Source of the DNA: Streptomyces sp. NBC_01283
GTDB taxonomy: Bacteria; Actinomycetota; Actinomycetes; Streptomycetales; Streptomycetaceae
Direction of reading: 5' to 3'
DNA length: 64,000 nt
Assembly: GCF_041435335.1 (NCBI RefSeq)
Contig: NZ_CP108430.1
Location: 1,178,001-1,242,000, forward strand
Within the stretch, counting starts at the first letter, position 1. Each line of letters begins with the position of its first letter. Position numbers and translations under genes: made by a program. This document shows positions 1-7,844 of this stretch, piece after piece. The notes under the pieces were generated by a model. That model did no database searches and was not told where the DNA came from. It saw only the letters and a list, made by a program, of their open reading frames with translations.

Positions 1-164
1 GGCTCGGGCACAACTACATCGGGACCGAGCACATCCTGCTCTCGCTCCTGGAGGCGGAGGGCGGCTCGGGCGCGCTCGCCGGGCTCGGCATCGACAAGTC
101 GGCCGCCGAAACGCACATCACCGAGGCCCTGGAGGCAATCCGCCCCTCCCTCAACGAGGCGTGA
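1..164 (+). CDS. Clp N-terminal (Clp_N) domain protein, 3' end only
   Basis: The window opens inside this gene; 53 codons remain before TGA at 162-164. The visible residues include LGHNYIGTEHILLSLL, the signature of the second repeat of the Clp_N domain, which in ClpA/ClpC binds substrates and adaptors. Actinomycetes also encode this fold as small stand-alone proteins without an AAA+ module. The stop about 45 residues after the motif, with no ATPase following, fits that class (inference). The last 14 bases overlap the 3' end of the convergent oxygenase gene. The start and full length lie outside the window. Confidence 0.8.
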   Translation, partial: LGHNYIGTEHILLSLLEAEGGSGALAGLGIDKSAAETHITEALEAIRPSLNEA

Positions 165-1287
165 CCGGGCCGGATCCGGCCGCGGGGCCACCCTTTCCGG
201 GTTCCCGCCCCGCTGCCGCGCGCACCCGCGCCGCCTCCCGGACGGCCGCCGCGTTCGCCTTGCCCTGCCGGGATCCGGCGAGCTTCGCCTTGATGTGGTC
301 GCGCACCAGGATCGGTTCGTAGGCCAGTTCGCCGGAGGCGTCGAGATGGCTCGGCAGCGTGGAGATGACCGCGTCCACGTTACCGTCGTGGAAGTAGGCG
401 GCGGACCGGCGCCGGACGATGCCGCCGTCCACGATCGGCGGCTTGACGCGGTGCAGGGTGGACATCCAGCGGTCGTTCGTGAGCCGGGCGGTCAGGTCGC
501 CGAGGTTGACCAGGAGAGCACCGTCGACGGGGGAGACGTCGTGCCAGGCCCCGTCGGTGCCGAGCACCTGCAGCCCGGCGACCTGGTCCGCCCACAACAC
601 GGTGACCAGGCCGAAGTCGGTGTGCTCGCCCATCCCCGTCAGGTCACCGTCGAGGGTGACGGGGCCTTCGGGCAGGGCGTAGTTGTTCATGCGCAGTACG
701 TCGATGGAGTGGTCGGTCAGCGAATCGAAGAAGTCCGACGGCTCCCCCAGCGCGTCCGCGAAAACGCGGGTCAGGGTGCGTGCCACGCGTCCGGCCTGGG
801 CGAAGTAGCCCAGCACGGCCGGTTCGAAGCCGTCGACCTGCGTGGGCCAGACGTTGAGTCCGTAATCGTCCTCGGAGAGATCGAGGCCGGGGAACGAGCG
901 GGCTTCGGTGCCGATGTTGAACGCCTCGAAGAAGTCGTTCATCCGCCCGGCCGACTCCACGCCGAGGCTCAGGCTGAGGGATTCGCTCTTGGGCGGGCTG
1001 TAGCCGCGGTTCGCACCGGTCACCCGGTAGCTCTTCCTCCCCTCCAGGGGCAGGCCGAAGAAGCCGTCCATGGCGGCGGTCAGGCCGTCCACCGTCCCGT
1101 CGGGAATGCCATGACCGAGGATCTGGACGAAGCCGACGCGGGCACAGGCGTCGTCCATCTGCCTTGCCACGCTCGCACATTGACATGCGGGGCCGCCGTC
1201 GACGTACGGCGTGATGTCGATGACGGGAACCTCGAAGGGCGGCGGCGGCCCGACCGGCACCTGCGGTTCGGTCGCGGAGGGGGACAT
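151..1287 (-). CDS. 2-oxoglutarate/Fe(II)-dependent oxygenase (isopenicillin N synthase-like family)
   Basis: A 378-residue protein of the IPNS-like non-haem iron dioxygenase family. The N-terminal DIOX_N part (about residues 18-130) is followed by a double-stranded beta-helix with the iron ligands His222 and Asp224 (GEHTDFG) and His279 (STLHRV). The RxS motif at 293-295, which binds the 2-oxoglutarate carboxylate, is present. Members hydroxylate, desaturate or cyclise small metabolites in the cytosol; the substrate here is unknown. The ATG at 1287 has an AGGAG ribosome site. It is read in the same direction as the FhuF-like reductase 51 bp upstream, so it could be a tailoring enzyme of the siderophore locus, but no iron box is dedicated to it. 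The last 40 residues are an Ala/Gly/Pro-rich tail beyond the fold. Confidence 0.85.
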   Translation of the reverse strand: MSPSATEPQVPVGPPPPFEVPVIDITPYVDGGPACQCASVARQMDDACARVGFVQILGHGIPDGTVDGLTAAMDGFFGLPLEGRKSYRVTGANRGYSPPKSESLSLSLGVESAGRMNDFFEAFNIGTEARSFPGLDLSEDDYGLNVWPTQVDGFEPAVLGYFAQAGRVARTLTRVFADALGEPSDFFDSLTDHSIDVLRMNNYALPEGPVTLDGDLTGMGEHTDFGLVTVLWADQVAGLQVLGTDGAWHDVSPVDGALLVNLGDLTARLTNDRWMSTLHRVKPPIVDGGIVRRRSAAYFHDGNVDAVISTLPSHLDASGELAYEPILVRDHIKAKLAGSRQGKANAAAVREAARVRAAAGREPGKGGPAAGSGPVTPR

Positions 1288-1338
1288 CGGCGTCTCCTGG
1301 CGTCAGCGAGGGTCTGGGCCCGATTCCCTGTCACGATC

Positions 1339-2235
1339 TCACTGCCCTGCCTCCGACGGCACGTCGGCCGAGGTGATGTCCGCCTCCAGCCTTCGCAGCC
1401 GTTCCGCGTCGCAGACGCGGGGGCAGGTGCCGCAGGCCTCGGCGGCCCGGATCGTGTAGTAGAGGCAGCAGCCGAGGCGGGTGCGGGTCGGGTGCCGTTC
1501 GCCGTCACGGGTCGTCAGGTTGCGGAAGGCCGCGCCACCGGGGAAGGGCTCGACAGGGCCGGGGAGCAGGGCGTCCACCGCACACAGGGCCTCGTCCTCC
1601 TGGCCGAGCATGCGGCCCAGGTACCAGATCCCGGAGATGAGGTCGTCCCCCGCCATCCCCCACAACGCCCGCTGTCCGCGCCGCAGTCGGGGGCCGATGG
1701 CCGTGAGCAGCGGACGCATGTGCGCGACGACCGCGGCGCGGAGTTCGGCGCGCAGCGACTCCTCGTCGGCGAGGACTCGCGTTCCGGGGAGTCCGGCCGC
1801 CGGGTCGTCCGGGAGGCAGGCGAAGGAGCCGGGGACGATCTCGAATTCACCGGTCTCCAGGTGGACGCGCACCTCCTCGGGGTGGATCCGCGGCACACGC
1901 CGCTCCAGGTGCCAGGCGCCACTCATCAGCAGGGAGACCGACCAGAGGTAGCCGTGCAGGGCGCGGGACGCGGCGACGTCCGGCCGCGGAGTGTGGTCGT
2001 GGCCGGCGCGGATGCGTGCGGCCTCCGCCCCGACGAAGGCGTCGAGAGCACCTTGATGTGACACCAGTTCGGCACCGGTGACCCACCCTTGGCTCACGGC
2101 CGAGTCAGGTCGCGCCACCGTGACGGCGAGCGACTCGCAGTGCGTGGCGAGCCGCCGGTACGTCTCGGCGAGCAGGGCGGCGGGGCTCAGGGCGGTGGCG
2201 TTCGACGCCAGGTCCGGGGCCACGGTCAGCGGCAC
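1339..2235 (-). CDS. FhuF-like ferric siderophore reductase (2Fe-2S)
   Basis: A 298-residue protein ending in the FhuF C-terminal signature Cys-Cys-x10-Cys-x2-Cys (Cys256, Cys257, Cys268, Cys271), which in FhuF holds a 2Fe-2S cluster. Such proteins reduce Fe(III) in imported siderophores so that iron is released in the cytosol. The rest matches the ferric-iron-reductase fold only loosely. The start is GTG at 2235, chosen for the AAGGAG about 6 bases upstream. It is divergent from the FecCD-FecE-SBP importer, and an iron box lies about 60 bp upstream, so co-induction with uptake under iron limitation is expected. Together with the importer it supplies the uptake and release half of the siderophore system encoded between here and 14.3 kb. 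Confidence 0.85.
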   Translation of the reverse strand: MPLTVAPDLASNATALSPAALLAETYRRLATHCESLAVTVARPDSAVSQGWVTGAELVSHQGALDAFVGAEAARIRAGHDHTPRPDVAASRALHGYLWSVSLLMSGAWHLERRVPRIHPEEVRVHLETGEFEIVPGSFACLPDDPAAGLPGTRVLADEESLRAELRAAVVAHMRPLLTAIGPRLRRGQRALWGMAGDDLISGIWYLGRMLGQEDEALCAVDALLPGPVEPFPGGAAFRNLTTRDGERHPTRTRLGCCLYYTIRAAEACGTCPRVCDAERLRRLEADITSADVPSEAGQ

Positions 2236-2294
2236 TCGTACTCCTTGGAAGGCAGGTCCATCGGGCGTCCGACGGCGGACCCGTCCACCGCGAA

Positions 2295-2313
2295 CTAGGT
2301 AAGGCTTACCTTA
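2295..2313 (-). promoter_or_regulatory. Iron box (DmdR/IdeR-type operator) for the FhuF-like gene
   Basis: CTAGGTAAGGCTTACCTTA is a near-palindrome close to the actinobacterial DmdR1/IdeR/DtxR consensus TTAGGTTAGGCTAACCTAA. It lies 60-78 bp upstream of the FhuF-like start. On that strand a TTGAAG hexamer followed after 17 bases by TACCTA would put the box over the promoter, which suits iron-dependent repression. The box match is seen; the regulator is inferred, since none is encoded here. Confidence 0.8.
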
Positions 2314-2390
2314 TTTCTCTTCAACTTGCCGCATCGTGAACGGCGCGCCGCGAACATCTGCGTCCCGAGTGATCCACTCCTCACAGCGAG

Positions 2391-2421
2391 TTGACATCAT
2401 TAGGTATACCTAACCTAAACT
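2391..2421 (+). promoter_or_regulatory. Promoter with embedded iron box for the siderophore import operon
   Basis: A perfect TTGACA (2391-2396) is followed by the 19-base iron box TTAGGTATACCTAACCTAA at 2400-2418, covering the expected -10 region (TAAACT at 2416-2421 or a nearby register). A transcript starting about 7 bases after the -10 would begin at or beside the GTG at 2430, and no Shine-Dalgarno sequence lies between, so a leaderless mRNA is likely. A DmdR/IdeR-type repressor bound here would block RNA polymerase when iron is plentiful. Confidence 0.75.
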
Positions 2422-2429
2422 CTCGCCCC

Positions 2430-3449
2430 GTGTCCAAGATCGCTCGGGCCGTCCCGCCAGGCAGCCTCTTCGCGCGACGGATCCCTCTGCTCCTCGCCGG
2501 AATCGGCGCGTTGGCCGTGTGCGCCGCGCTGAGCCTGGCCCTGGGATCGCGTCCAGTGCCGCTCTCCACGGTGGCCGAAGCGCTCTTCGGCGACGCCCAC
2601 GGGCGGGACGCGATCGTCGTCACCGGACTGCGCCTTCCGCGCACCGTCGTCGCGCTCGCCGTCGGCGCCGCCCTCGGCGTGGCCGGAGCCGTCGCCCAGG
2701 GCATCACGCGCAACCCGCTCGCCTCGCCGACCACACTCGGCATCAACGCGGGCGCCGGATTCGCGGTCGTCGTCGCGATCTACACCCTGCATCTCACGCG
2801 ACCCGTCGAGTACTTGTGGTTCGCCTTCCTCGGTGCCGCGGCGGCCGGGATGCTCGCCCAGCTCCTCGCCCGGCGCGCGGGTGACCTCGATCCGGTGCGG
2901 CTCGCGCTCGGCGGCGTCGTCCTCCAGATGGTGCTGCTCTCCTGGTCCCAGGCCGTGATGCTGGCAAGCGAACGCACCCTGGACGAGGCCCGCTTCTGGC
3001 TTGCCGGTTCGCTGTCCGGCCGCACGCTCGACGCGCTCTGGCCGGTCCTGCCCACCCTCGTCATCGGCCTGGTCGTCGCCCTCGCGATCTCCCCCGCGCT
3101 CAACGCCCTCGCGCTGGGCGACGATTCGGCGCAGGCGCTCGGCGTGCCGGTGGCCAGAATCCGCGTGACCGGGGGCATCGCGGTCGTCCTGCTGGCGGGC
3201 TCGGCGGTGGCGGTCGCCGGGCCCGTCGCGTTCATCGGCCTCGCCGCCCCGCACCTGGTGCGGCTCGCGGTCGGCTCCGACCACCGGCTGCTCGTGCCGG
3301 GCTGCCTGATCGCCGGGCCGCTGCTGCTCCTGGCCGCCGATGTCCTCGGGCGCGTCGTCGTGCGCCCCTCCGAGCTGGAGGTGGGCATCGTCAGCGCCTT
3401 CCTCGGCGCACCGCTGCTCGCGGTCCTGGCCCGGAAGGTGGCGCGATGA
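2430..3449 (+). CDS. Iron-siderophore ABC transporter permease (FecCD family), first subunit
   Basis: A polytopic FecCD/BtuC-family permease, 339 residues from GTG 2430. It has the usual run of hydrophobic helices and the conserved segment VAQGITRNPLASPTTLGINA between early helices. It pairs with the next gene product to form the membrane channel that carries ferric siderophore inward, driven by the FecE-like ATPase. The frame is open upstream to TTG 2391, but that codon is the -35 hexamer and would make the iron box coding sequence, so GTG 2430 is preferred although it lacks a Shine-Dalgarno (probably leaderless). It overlaps the next permease by ATGA. Confidence 0.92.
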   Translation: MSKIARAVPPGSLFARRIPLLLAGIGALAVCAALSLALGSRPVPLSTVAEALFGDAHGRDAIVVTGLRLPRTVVALAVGAALGVAGAVAQGITRNPLASPTTLGINAGAGFAVVVAIYTLHLTRPVEYLWFAFLGAAAAGMLAQLLARRAGDLDPVRLALGGVVLQMVLLSWSQAVMLASERTLDEARFWLAGSLSGRTLDALWPVLPTLVIGLVVALAISPALNALALGDDSAQALGVPVARIRVTGGIAVVLLAGSAVAVAGPVAFIGLAAPHLVRLAVGSDHRLLVPGCLIAGPLLLLAADVLGRVVVRPSELEVGIVSAFLGAPLLAVLARKVAR

Positions 3450-4501
3450 CCGTCTTCGCCGTACGGGAGGAAGCGGCCACCCCCACCAGGGCACGGGTCC
3501 GGCAGTCGCGCCGCCTGGCACTGCTCGGCATCTGCGGTCTCGGCATCCTCTTCGCCCTCGTCACGCTGGCCCTGACGACGGGCCAGCTGCCGCTGCCCGC
3601 GTCCGTCGCGCTGCGCGGCCTGGTCGGCCTCGGTGACCCGGCGGACGTCATGGTGGTGCGGGACTTCCGGGCGCCCCGGGTGATCGCCGCTGTCGTCGCC
3701 GGGGTCGGGCTCGGGGTCGCGGGATCGCTGTTGCAGCGGGTGTTCCGCAATCCGCTGGCCTCGCCGGACGTGATGGGCGTGACCGGCGGTGCCTCCTTCG
3801 GAGCCGTCGTGCTGCTCGCCACAGGGGCTTCCCAGACGCTGATCCCGCTGGCCGCGCTGGGCGGCGGTCTCCTGGCCGCGCTGCTGCTCGGGGTGTTCGG
3901 CTGGCGCTCGGGGCTCACCGTCACCCGGCTCGTGCTCGTCGGGCTCGCGGTCCAGGCGGGCCTCGCCGCCGCCGTGAACCTCATGGTCGTACGCTTCCCC
4001 GCCGAACTCGCGGGCTCCGCGCTGCAGTGGACCACCGGATCGCTCTACGGGCGGACGTGGACCGAGGTGTGGGCCGCCGGAGGCGCGGTGGCGCTCGCGC
4101 TCATGGCCGCGTTCGCGCTCCAGCGGCGCCTCGCCGTGCTGGACCTGGGCGATGAGTCTGCGGGCGGCCTCGGCCTGAACCCGTCGGCCGCGCGCCTCCA
4201 ACTCCTCGTCACCGCCATCGTGCTGGCCTCGCTCGCCGCCGCGCTCACCGGGCCCGTCGCGTTCGTGGCGCTCGCCGTACCGCATCTGGTGCGGTTCGTC
4301 GCGGGCCCGCCCACACCGGGGACGCTGGCGCTCACCGGCCTGGCGGGCGCGGTGCTGCTGCTCGCGTCCGACCTGGTGGTGCAGCATCTGCTCCCGGTGT
4401 CCGGGCTCCCCGTCGGGGTGGTCACCGCGACGCTCGGCGCTCCCTGGCTCCTCGTCCTGATGATCCGACAGAGCAGGCCCGTCAACCGGAGTGCCGCATG
4501 A
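3446..4501 (+). CDS. Iron-siderophore ABC transporter permease (FecCD family), second subunit
   Basis: A 351-residue FecCD-family permease with a basic cytoplasmic N-terminus (about 25 residues) and then multiple membrane helices. It has the family segment LLQRVFRNPLASPDVMGVTGG and, near the C-terminus, PVAFVALAVPHLVRF, matching the coupling region that contacts the ATPase. It overlaps both neighbours by four bases (ATGA), so it is translationally coupled. With the first permease it should form the heterodimeric pore of a Fec/Fhu-type siderophore importer. Substrate specificity cannot be read from the permeases, but linkage to the synthetase genes suggests the cognate ferric siderophore. Confidence 0.93.
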   Translation: MTVFAVREEAATPTRARVRQSRRLALLGICGLGILFALVTLALTTGQLPLPASVALRGLVGLGDPADVMVVRDFRAPRVIAAVVAGVGLGVAGSLLQRVFRNPLASPDVMGVTGGASFGAVVLLATGASQTLIPLAALGGGLLAALLLGVFGWRSGLTVTRLVLVGLAVQAGLAAAVNLMVVRFPAELAGSALQWTTGSLYGRTWTEVWAAGGAVALALMAAFALQRRLAVLDLGDESAGGLGLNPSAARLQLLVTAIVLASLAAALTGPVAFVALAVPHLVRFVAGPPTPGTLALTGLAGAVLLLASDLVVQHLLPVSGLPVGVVTATLGAPWLLVLMIRQSRPVNRSAA

Positions 4502-5418
4502 GCCCCACGCAGCCGTCATCCACGCGGTCGTCCAAGCAGCCGTCCAAGCAGCCGTCCAAGCAGTCCTCGTCCGCGGGGACGTCCGCACCGGCGTCCCCCG
4601 CCAATCAACTCTCCACGCACGGGCTCGACCTGCGGTACGGCGACAAGGTGGTGGTCGGCGGCCTCGACGTGACCCTGCCCGGCGGCGCGGTCACCGCCAT
4701 CGTCGGCCCGAACGCCTGCGGCAAGTCCACCCTGCTGCGCGGCCTGACGCGGCTGCTCGCACCGGCGGGCGGAAGTGTCGCCCTGGACGGCGCGGACATC
4801 CACCGGATGTCGGCGCGGGCCCTTGCCCGGCGGATGGGTCTCCTGCCGCAGCAGCCGGTGACGCCCGAGGCCATCACGGTCGAAGCCCTCGTACGCCTCG
4901 GCCGGTACCCCCATCAGACCTTCCTCAGCCCCTGGTCCAAGGCCGACCAGGCGGCGGTGGACGAGGCGCTGGAACGCACCGGCACCACGGAACTGCGCGA
5001 GCGGAGCGTCGACCAGCTCTCCGGCGGCCAGCGTCAGCGTGCCTGGATCGCCCTCGCGCTGGCCCAGGACACCGAACTCCTGCTCCTGGACGAGCCGACC
5101 ACCTTCCTGGACCTGCGCCACCAGCTCGACGTGCTCGACCTGGTCGCCGATCTGCATGCCGAGGCGGGCCGCACCGTGGTGATGGTGCTGCACGACCTCG
5201 GACAGGCCGCCCGGTACGCGGATCACCTGGTCGTCCTCAAGGACGGCCGGCTCGCCGCTGCCGGGGCTCCCGCCGACGTACTCGACGCCCAGCTCGTCAA
5301 GGACGTGTTCGACGTCGACTGCCGGGTCGTCCCCGACCCGGAGACCGGCACCCCACTGGTCGTACCGAAGGGCAGAGCCGCCCGCCGCGCCACGGACGAT
5401 CCGGCCGTCCCCGCCTGA
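4498..5418 (+). CDS. Iron-siderophore ABC transporter ATP-binding protein (FecE/FhuC-like)
   Basis: A 306-residue ABC ATPase with Walker A GPNACGKST (about residues 72-80), a Q-loop near QQP, ABC signature LSGGQRQR, Walker B LLLLDEPT and the H-loop in VLHDLGQAARY. This is the FecE/FhuC subtype that powers siderophore uptake. Start ATG 4498 overlaps the upstream permease by ATGA. The first 40 residues are a Ser/Lys/Gln/Pro-rich extension absent from the core family, built partly from a 12-bp tandem repeat (SKQP units). An internal start just before the core cannot be excluded, but the ATGA coupling favours the long form. Confidence 0.94.
   Translation: MSPTQPSSTRSSKQPSKQPSKQSSSAGTSAPASPANQLSTHGLDLRYGDKVVVGGLDVTLPGGAVTAIVGPNACGKSTLLRGLTRLLAPAGGSVALDGADIHRMSARALARRMGLLPQQPVTPEAITVEALVRLGRYPHQTFLSPWSKADQAAVDEALERTGTTELRERSVDQLSGGQRQRAWIALALAQDTELLLLDEPTTFLDLRHQLDVLDLVADLHAEAGRTVVMVLHDLGQAARYADHLVVLKDGRLAAAGAPADVLDAQLVKDVFDVDCRVVPDPETGTPLVVPKGRAARRATDDPAVPA
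4531..4563 (+). repeat. 12-bp tandem repeat in the FecE-like N-terminus
   Basis: The unit TCCAAGCAGCCG occurs 2.75 times in tandem (4531-4542, 4543-4554, 4555-4563) and encodes repeated Ser-Lys-Gln-Pro. In-frame copy-number change would only alter the length of the disordered N-terminal extension. Confidence 0.9.
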
Positions 5419-5500
5419 TCGTCACCGTCAGACATCGGTACGCACTGTCCGCCCGCCTCCCCTCCCCACCATCCGCTCACAGCAAGGGAATCCAGGCCTC

Positions 5501-6505
5501 ATGACCACCAGCAGCGTTCCACGCAGGCTCAGTGCCGTCCTGCTCACCGTCGTCCTCGGCACCGGCGCGCTCGCCGCGTGCGGTGACTCCGAGGGCGACG
5601 ACAAGGGCAAGGCCGGCTCCGCCGCCGAAACCGGTTTCCCGCGCACCGTCAAGCACGCCATGGGCAGCACCGAGATCCCCGCACGGCCGCAGAAGGTCGT
5701 CGTCCTGGACACCGGAGAGCTCGACGACGTCACGCTGCTCGGCGTCAAGCCGGTCGGCGCGGTCTCCCCGCACTTCAAGACCGCGGGCGGCTTCCCCTCG
5801 TACCTCAAGGGCAAGATCGGCGGGGTGAAGGACGTCGGCCCGATGGAGGAACCGAACCTGGAGCTGATCGCGTCCCTCAAGCCCGATCTGATCCTGTCCT
5901 CCAAGGTCCGGCACGAGAAGGTCTACGACAAGCTCAAGGGCATCGCGCCGACCGTCTTCACCGAGACCACGGGCGGCCCCTGGAAGGCGAACCTGAAGGT
6001 CCACGCCAAGGCCCTCGGCATGGAGAGCCAGGCGGACACGGCGCTCAAGAACTACGAGACGCGCGCCAAGGCCCTGGGCGATTCCATCAAGGCGAAGTAC
6101 GACGGAAAGATGCCGTCGGCCTCGGTCGTCCGCTTCGTCGCGGGCCCGACACGGCTGTACCAGAAGTCCGCCTACAGCGGCGTCGTCCTCGACGACATCG
6201 GCCTCGAGCGCCCGGCCTCGCAGAACTCGTCCGACCCCGAGAAGACGATGCTGGACGTCAGCCCCGAGCAGATCGACAAGGCCGAGGCCGACCTGATCTT
6301 CGTGACGACCGCCGACGCCCCCGACAAGACCCAGCAGAAGGACGTCACGTCCAACCCCGTCTGGAAGGACCTGACGGCCGTCAAGAAGGACAAGGTCTTC
6401 ACCGTCCCGGACGAGACGTGGATGTCGGGCATCGGGGTCCAGGCAGCAGAGCACGTCCTTGAGGACGTGGCCAAGGCGACGGACGTCGAGCTCCCGGCCA
6501 AGTAG
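5501..6505 (+). CDS. Iron-siderophore ABC transporter substrate-binding lipoprotein
   Basis: A 334-residue periplasmic-binding-protein-like lipoprotein (FecB/FhuD, TroA fold). Residues 1-26 are a lipoprotein signal with lipobox LAAC, putting the lipid-modified Cys at 27. The mature protein shows the two-lobe helical-backbone pattern, including AMGSTEIPARPQKVVVLDTGELDDVTLLG and LELIASLKPDLILSS. It captures ferric siderophore at the outer face of the membrane and hands it to the two FecCD permeases. ATG 5501 has an AAGGGA site. It lies 82 bp after the ATPase gene in the same direction and is followed by a GC-rich hairpin before the biosynthetic genes. Confidence 0.94.
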   Translation: MTTSSVPRRLSAVLLTVVLGTGALAACGDSEGDDKGKAGSAAETGFPRTVKHAMGSTEIPARPQKVVVLDTGELDDVTLLGVKPVGAVSPHFKTAGGFPSYLKGKIGGVKDVGPMEEPNLELIASLKPDLILSSKVRHEKVYDKLKGIAPTVFTETTGGPWKANLKVHAKALGMESQADTALKNYETRAKALGDSIKAKYDGKMPSASVVRFVAGPTRLYQKSAYSGVVLDDIGLERPASQNSSDPEKTMLDVSPEQIDKAEADLIFVTTADAPDKTQQKDVTSNPVWKDLTAVKKDKVFTVPDETWMSGIGVQAAEHVLEDVAKATDVELPAK

Positions 6506-6518
6506 CCACCCGCCTTCG

Positions 6519-6550
6519 GGGGCGGGCCCCGCTCGGTTGCGGCCCGCCCC
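6519..6550 (+). terminator. GC hairpin between import and biosynthesis genes
   Basis: GGGGCGGGCC (6519-6528) and GGCCCGCCCC (6541-6550) form a perfect 10-bp stem with a 12-nt loop, 14 bases after the SBP stop. No U-tract follows. It may be a partial terminator, giving less transcript of the synthesis genes than of the importer. Confidence 0.55.
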
Positions 6551-6602
6551 TCCCCTTCTCCCCCACACGCACCTCCGCTCGCACCCGGAAGTGGACTCGC
6601 AC

Positions 6603-7844
6603 ATGCGGCTGTACGTCCTTGCCCGCAACCCCACCGACTCGGTCACCGAAGGCTTTCTGCCCGCCGCGCGCAGGCTCGGCCTCGACGTCACGCTCCTCAC
6701 CGACCAGCCGGAGGCGCACCGTCGCCGGGAGGGCCCGGATTCCACGGAGCGCCCGGCTCACCTGGAGATCCTGGAGAACTCCGAGGCCCTGCAGATCCTT
6801 GAGTGCGACGTACGCGATTTCCGCGCCGTCATCAGCCGGATCTCCGCCCACCACTCCCCCGACGCGATCTTCACCAACAGCGACCACCTGCAGACCCAGG
6901 CCGCCCTGGCCGCCGAGTACTTCGGGCTTCCCGGCAAGGACTGGCGGGCGGCACTGCGCACCAAGGACAAGGCGCAGATGCGGCGCCATCTCGCATCGGC
7001 GGGCGCTGACGCGGTCTGGTCTGCGGAGCTCTCCGCAGACCGGGATCCGGCCGAACTCACGGCTCTCGACGTGCCGTTCCCGTGCGTGGTCAAACCGCGG
7101 GAGGGCGTGGCCAGCGAGGACGTGGTGCTCGTCGAAGGGCCGGGGCAGCTGGTGCGGCGGTGCGCGGAGATACAGGCGCGGCGGCCCGGGGCGGCGCTGG
7201 TCGTCGAGGAGTACCTCGCCGGGGAGTTGTGCACCCTGGAGACCCTCGGTGACGGCCGCGTGCGGCACGTGCTCGGCGGCTTCCGTACGGAGGTGTCGCC
7301 GCCGCCGTACTTCATAGAGGAGCGGATGACGTTCGTCCCGGCGCATCCGGGTCCGGTCGTCGCTCAGGTACTGGCCCAACTGGACGCGCTGGGTGTGGGG
7401 TTCGGGGCGTGCCACACGGAGTTCGTGGTGGCGGAGGGGCGGGCCCGGCTCATAGAGGTCAACTACCGGGCCATCGGTGACCAGTGCGATCTGCTCCTCG
7501 CCCAGCTCCTGGACATACCGCTCTTCGAGCACATCCTCCGTACGCATCTTGGCGAGCCGCTCCCCTCGGATCTGGGCGCGCGGACCGACGGCCGGGCACG
7601 GCTCGACTATCCGTGCGCGCGGAGCGCGGGCACGCTGACCGCCGCGCCGCGCGCGACCGAAGTGACGGCGGGCGGCGTGCGGCTCACCTACCGCCCCCTG
7701 CGCGAGATCGGCGAACGCCACGACCTCCACGGCACGAACCGCGACTTCCTCGGTGTGGTCCGCGCCACGGGCACCGACCAGACAGCCGTGGACCGCGCCG
7801 TGGCGGACTTCCTCACCGAGCACCACTGGGAGATCACCCCGTGA
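6603..7844 (+). CDS. ATP-grasp ligase, siderophore biosynthesis
   Basis: A 413-residue ATP-grasp protein from ATG 6603; an in-frame extension upstream would run through the hairpin and lacks homology. An N-terminal Rossmann-like pre-ATP-grasp part is followed by the nucleotide-binding core: Lys164 in CVVKPREG, the acidic hinge VVEEYLAGE (201-209) and the metal-binding Glu285/Asn287 in RLIEVNYRA. ATP-grasp ligases activate a carboxylate as acyl phosphate and join it to an amine. It ends GTGA, overlapping the first NIS synthetase by four bases, so it belongs to the synthesis operon. It could add an amino acid to the siderophore scaffold or prepare a substrate for the synthetases (inference). 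Confidence 0.85.
   Translation: MRLYVLARNPTDSVTEGFLPAARRLGLDVTLLTDQPEAHRRREGPDSTERPAHLEILENSEALQILECDVRDFRAVISRISAHHSPDAIFTNSDHLQTQAALAAEYFGLPGKDWRAALRTKDKAQMRRHLASAGADAVWSAELSADRDPAELTALDVPFPCVVKPREGVASEDVVLVEGPGQLVRRCAEIQARRPGAALVVEEYLAGELCTLETLGDGRVRHVLGGFRTEVSPPPYFIEERMTFVPAHPGPVVAQVLAQLDALGVGFGACHTEFVVAEGRARLIEVNYRAIGDQCDLLLAQLLDIPLFEHILRTHLGEPLPSDLGARTDGRARLDYPCARSAGTLTAAPRATEVTAGGVRLTYRPLREIGERHDLHGTNRDFLGVVRATGTDQTAVDRAVADFLTEHHWEITP

Noticed and set aside
295..2061. Long open frame (588 codons) opposite the oxygenase and reductase genes
   Set aside because: Its translation is Gly/Arg/Val-rich without any domain, and it lies antisense to two genes with clear motifs. Such mirror frames are expected at this GC content.
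2391..2429. TTG 2391 as start of the first FecCD gene
   Set aside because: This codon is the TTG of a perfect -35 hexamer, and the added residues would be encoded by the iron box; GTG 2430 fits the promoter layout better.
4531..4563. CRISPR-like repeat
   Set aside because: Units are 12 bp, contiguous without spacers, and lie in frame inside a coding sequence.
2780..4588. 602-codon frame opposite the two FecCD permeases
   Set aside because: Composition is Arg/Glu/Pro-rich and low complexity; the plus strand encodes well-conserved permeases with coupled starts.
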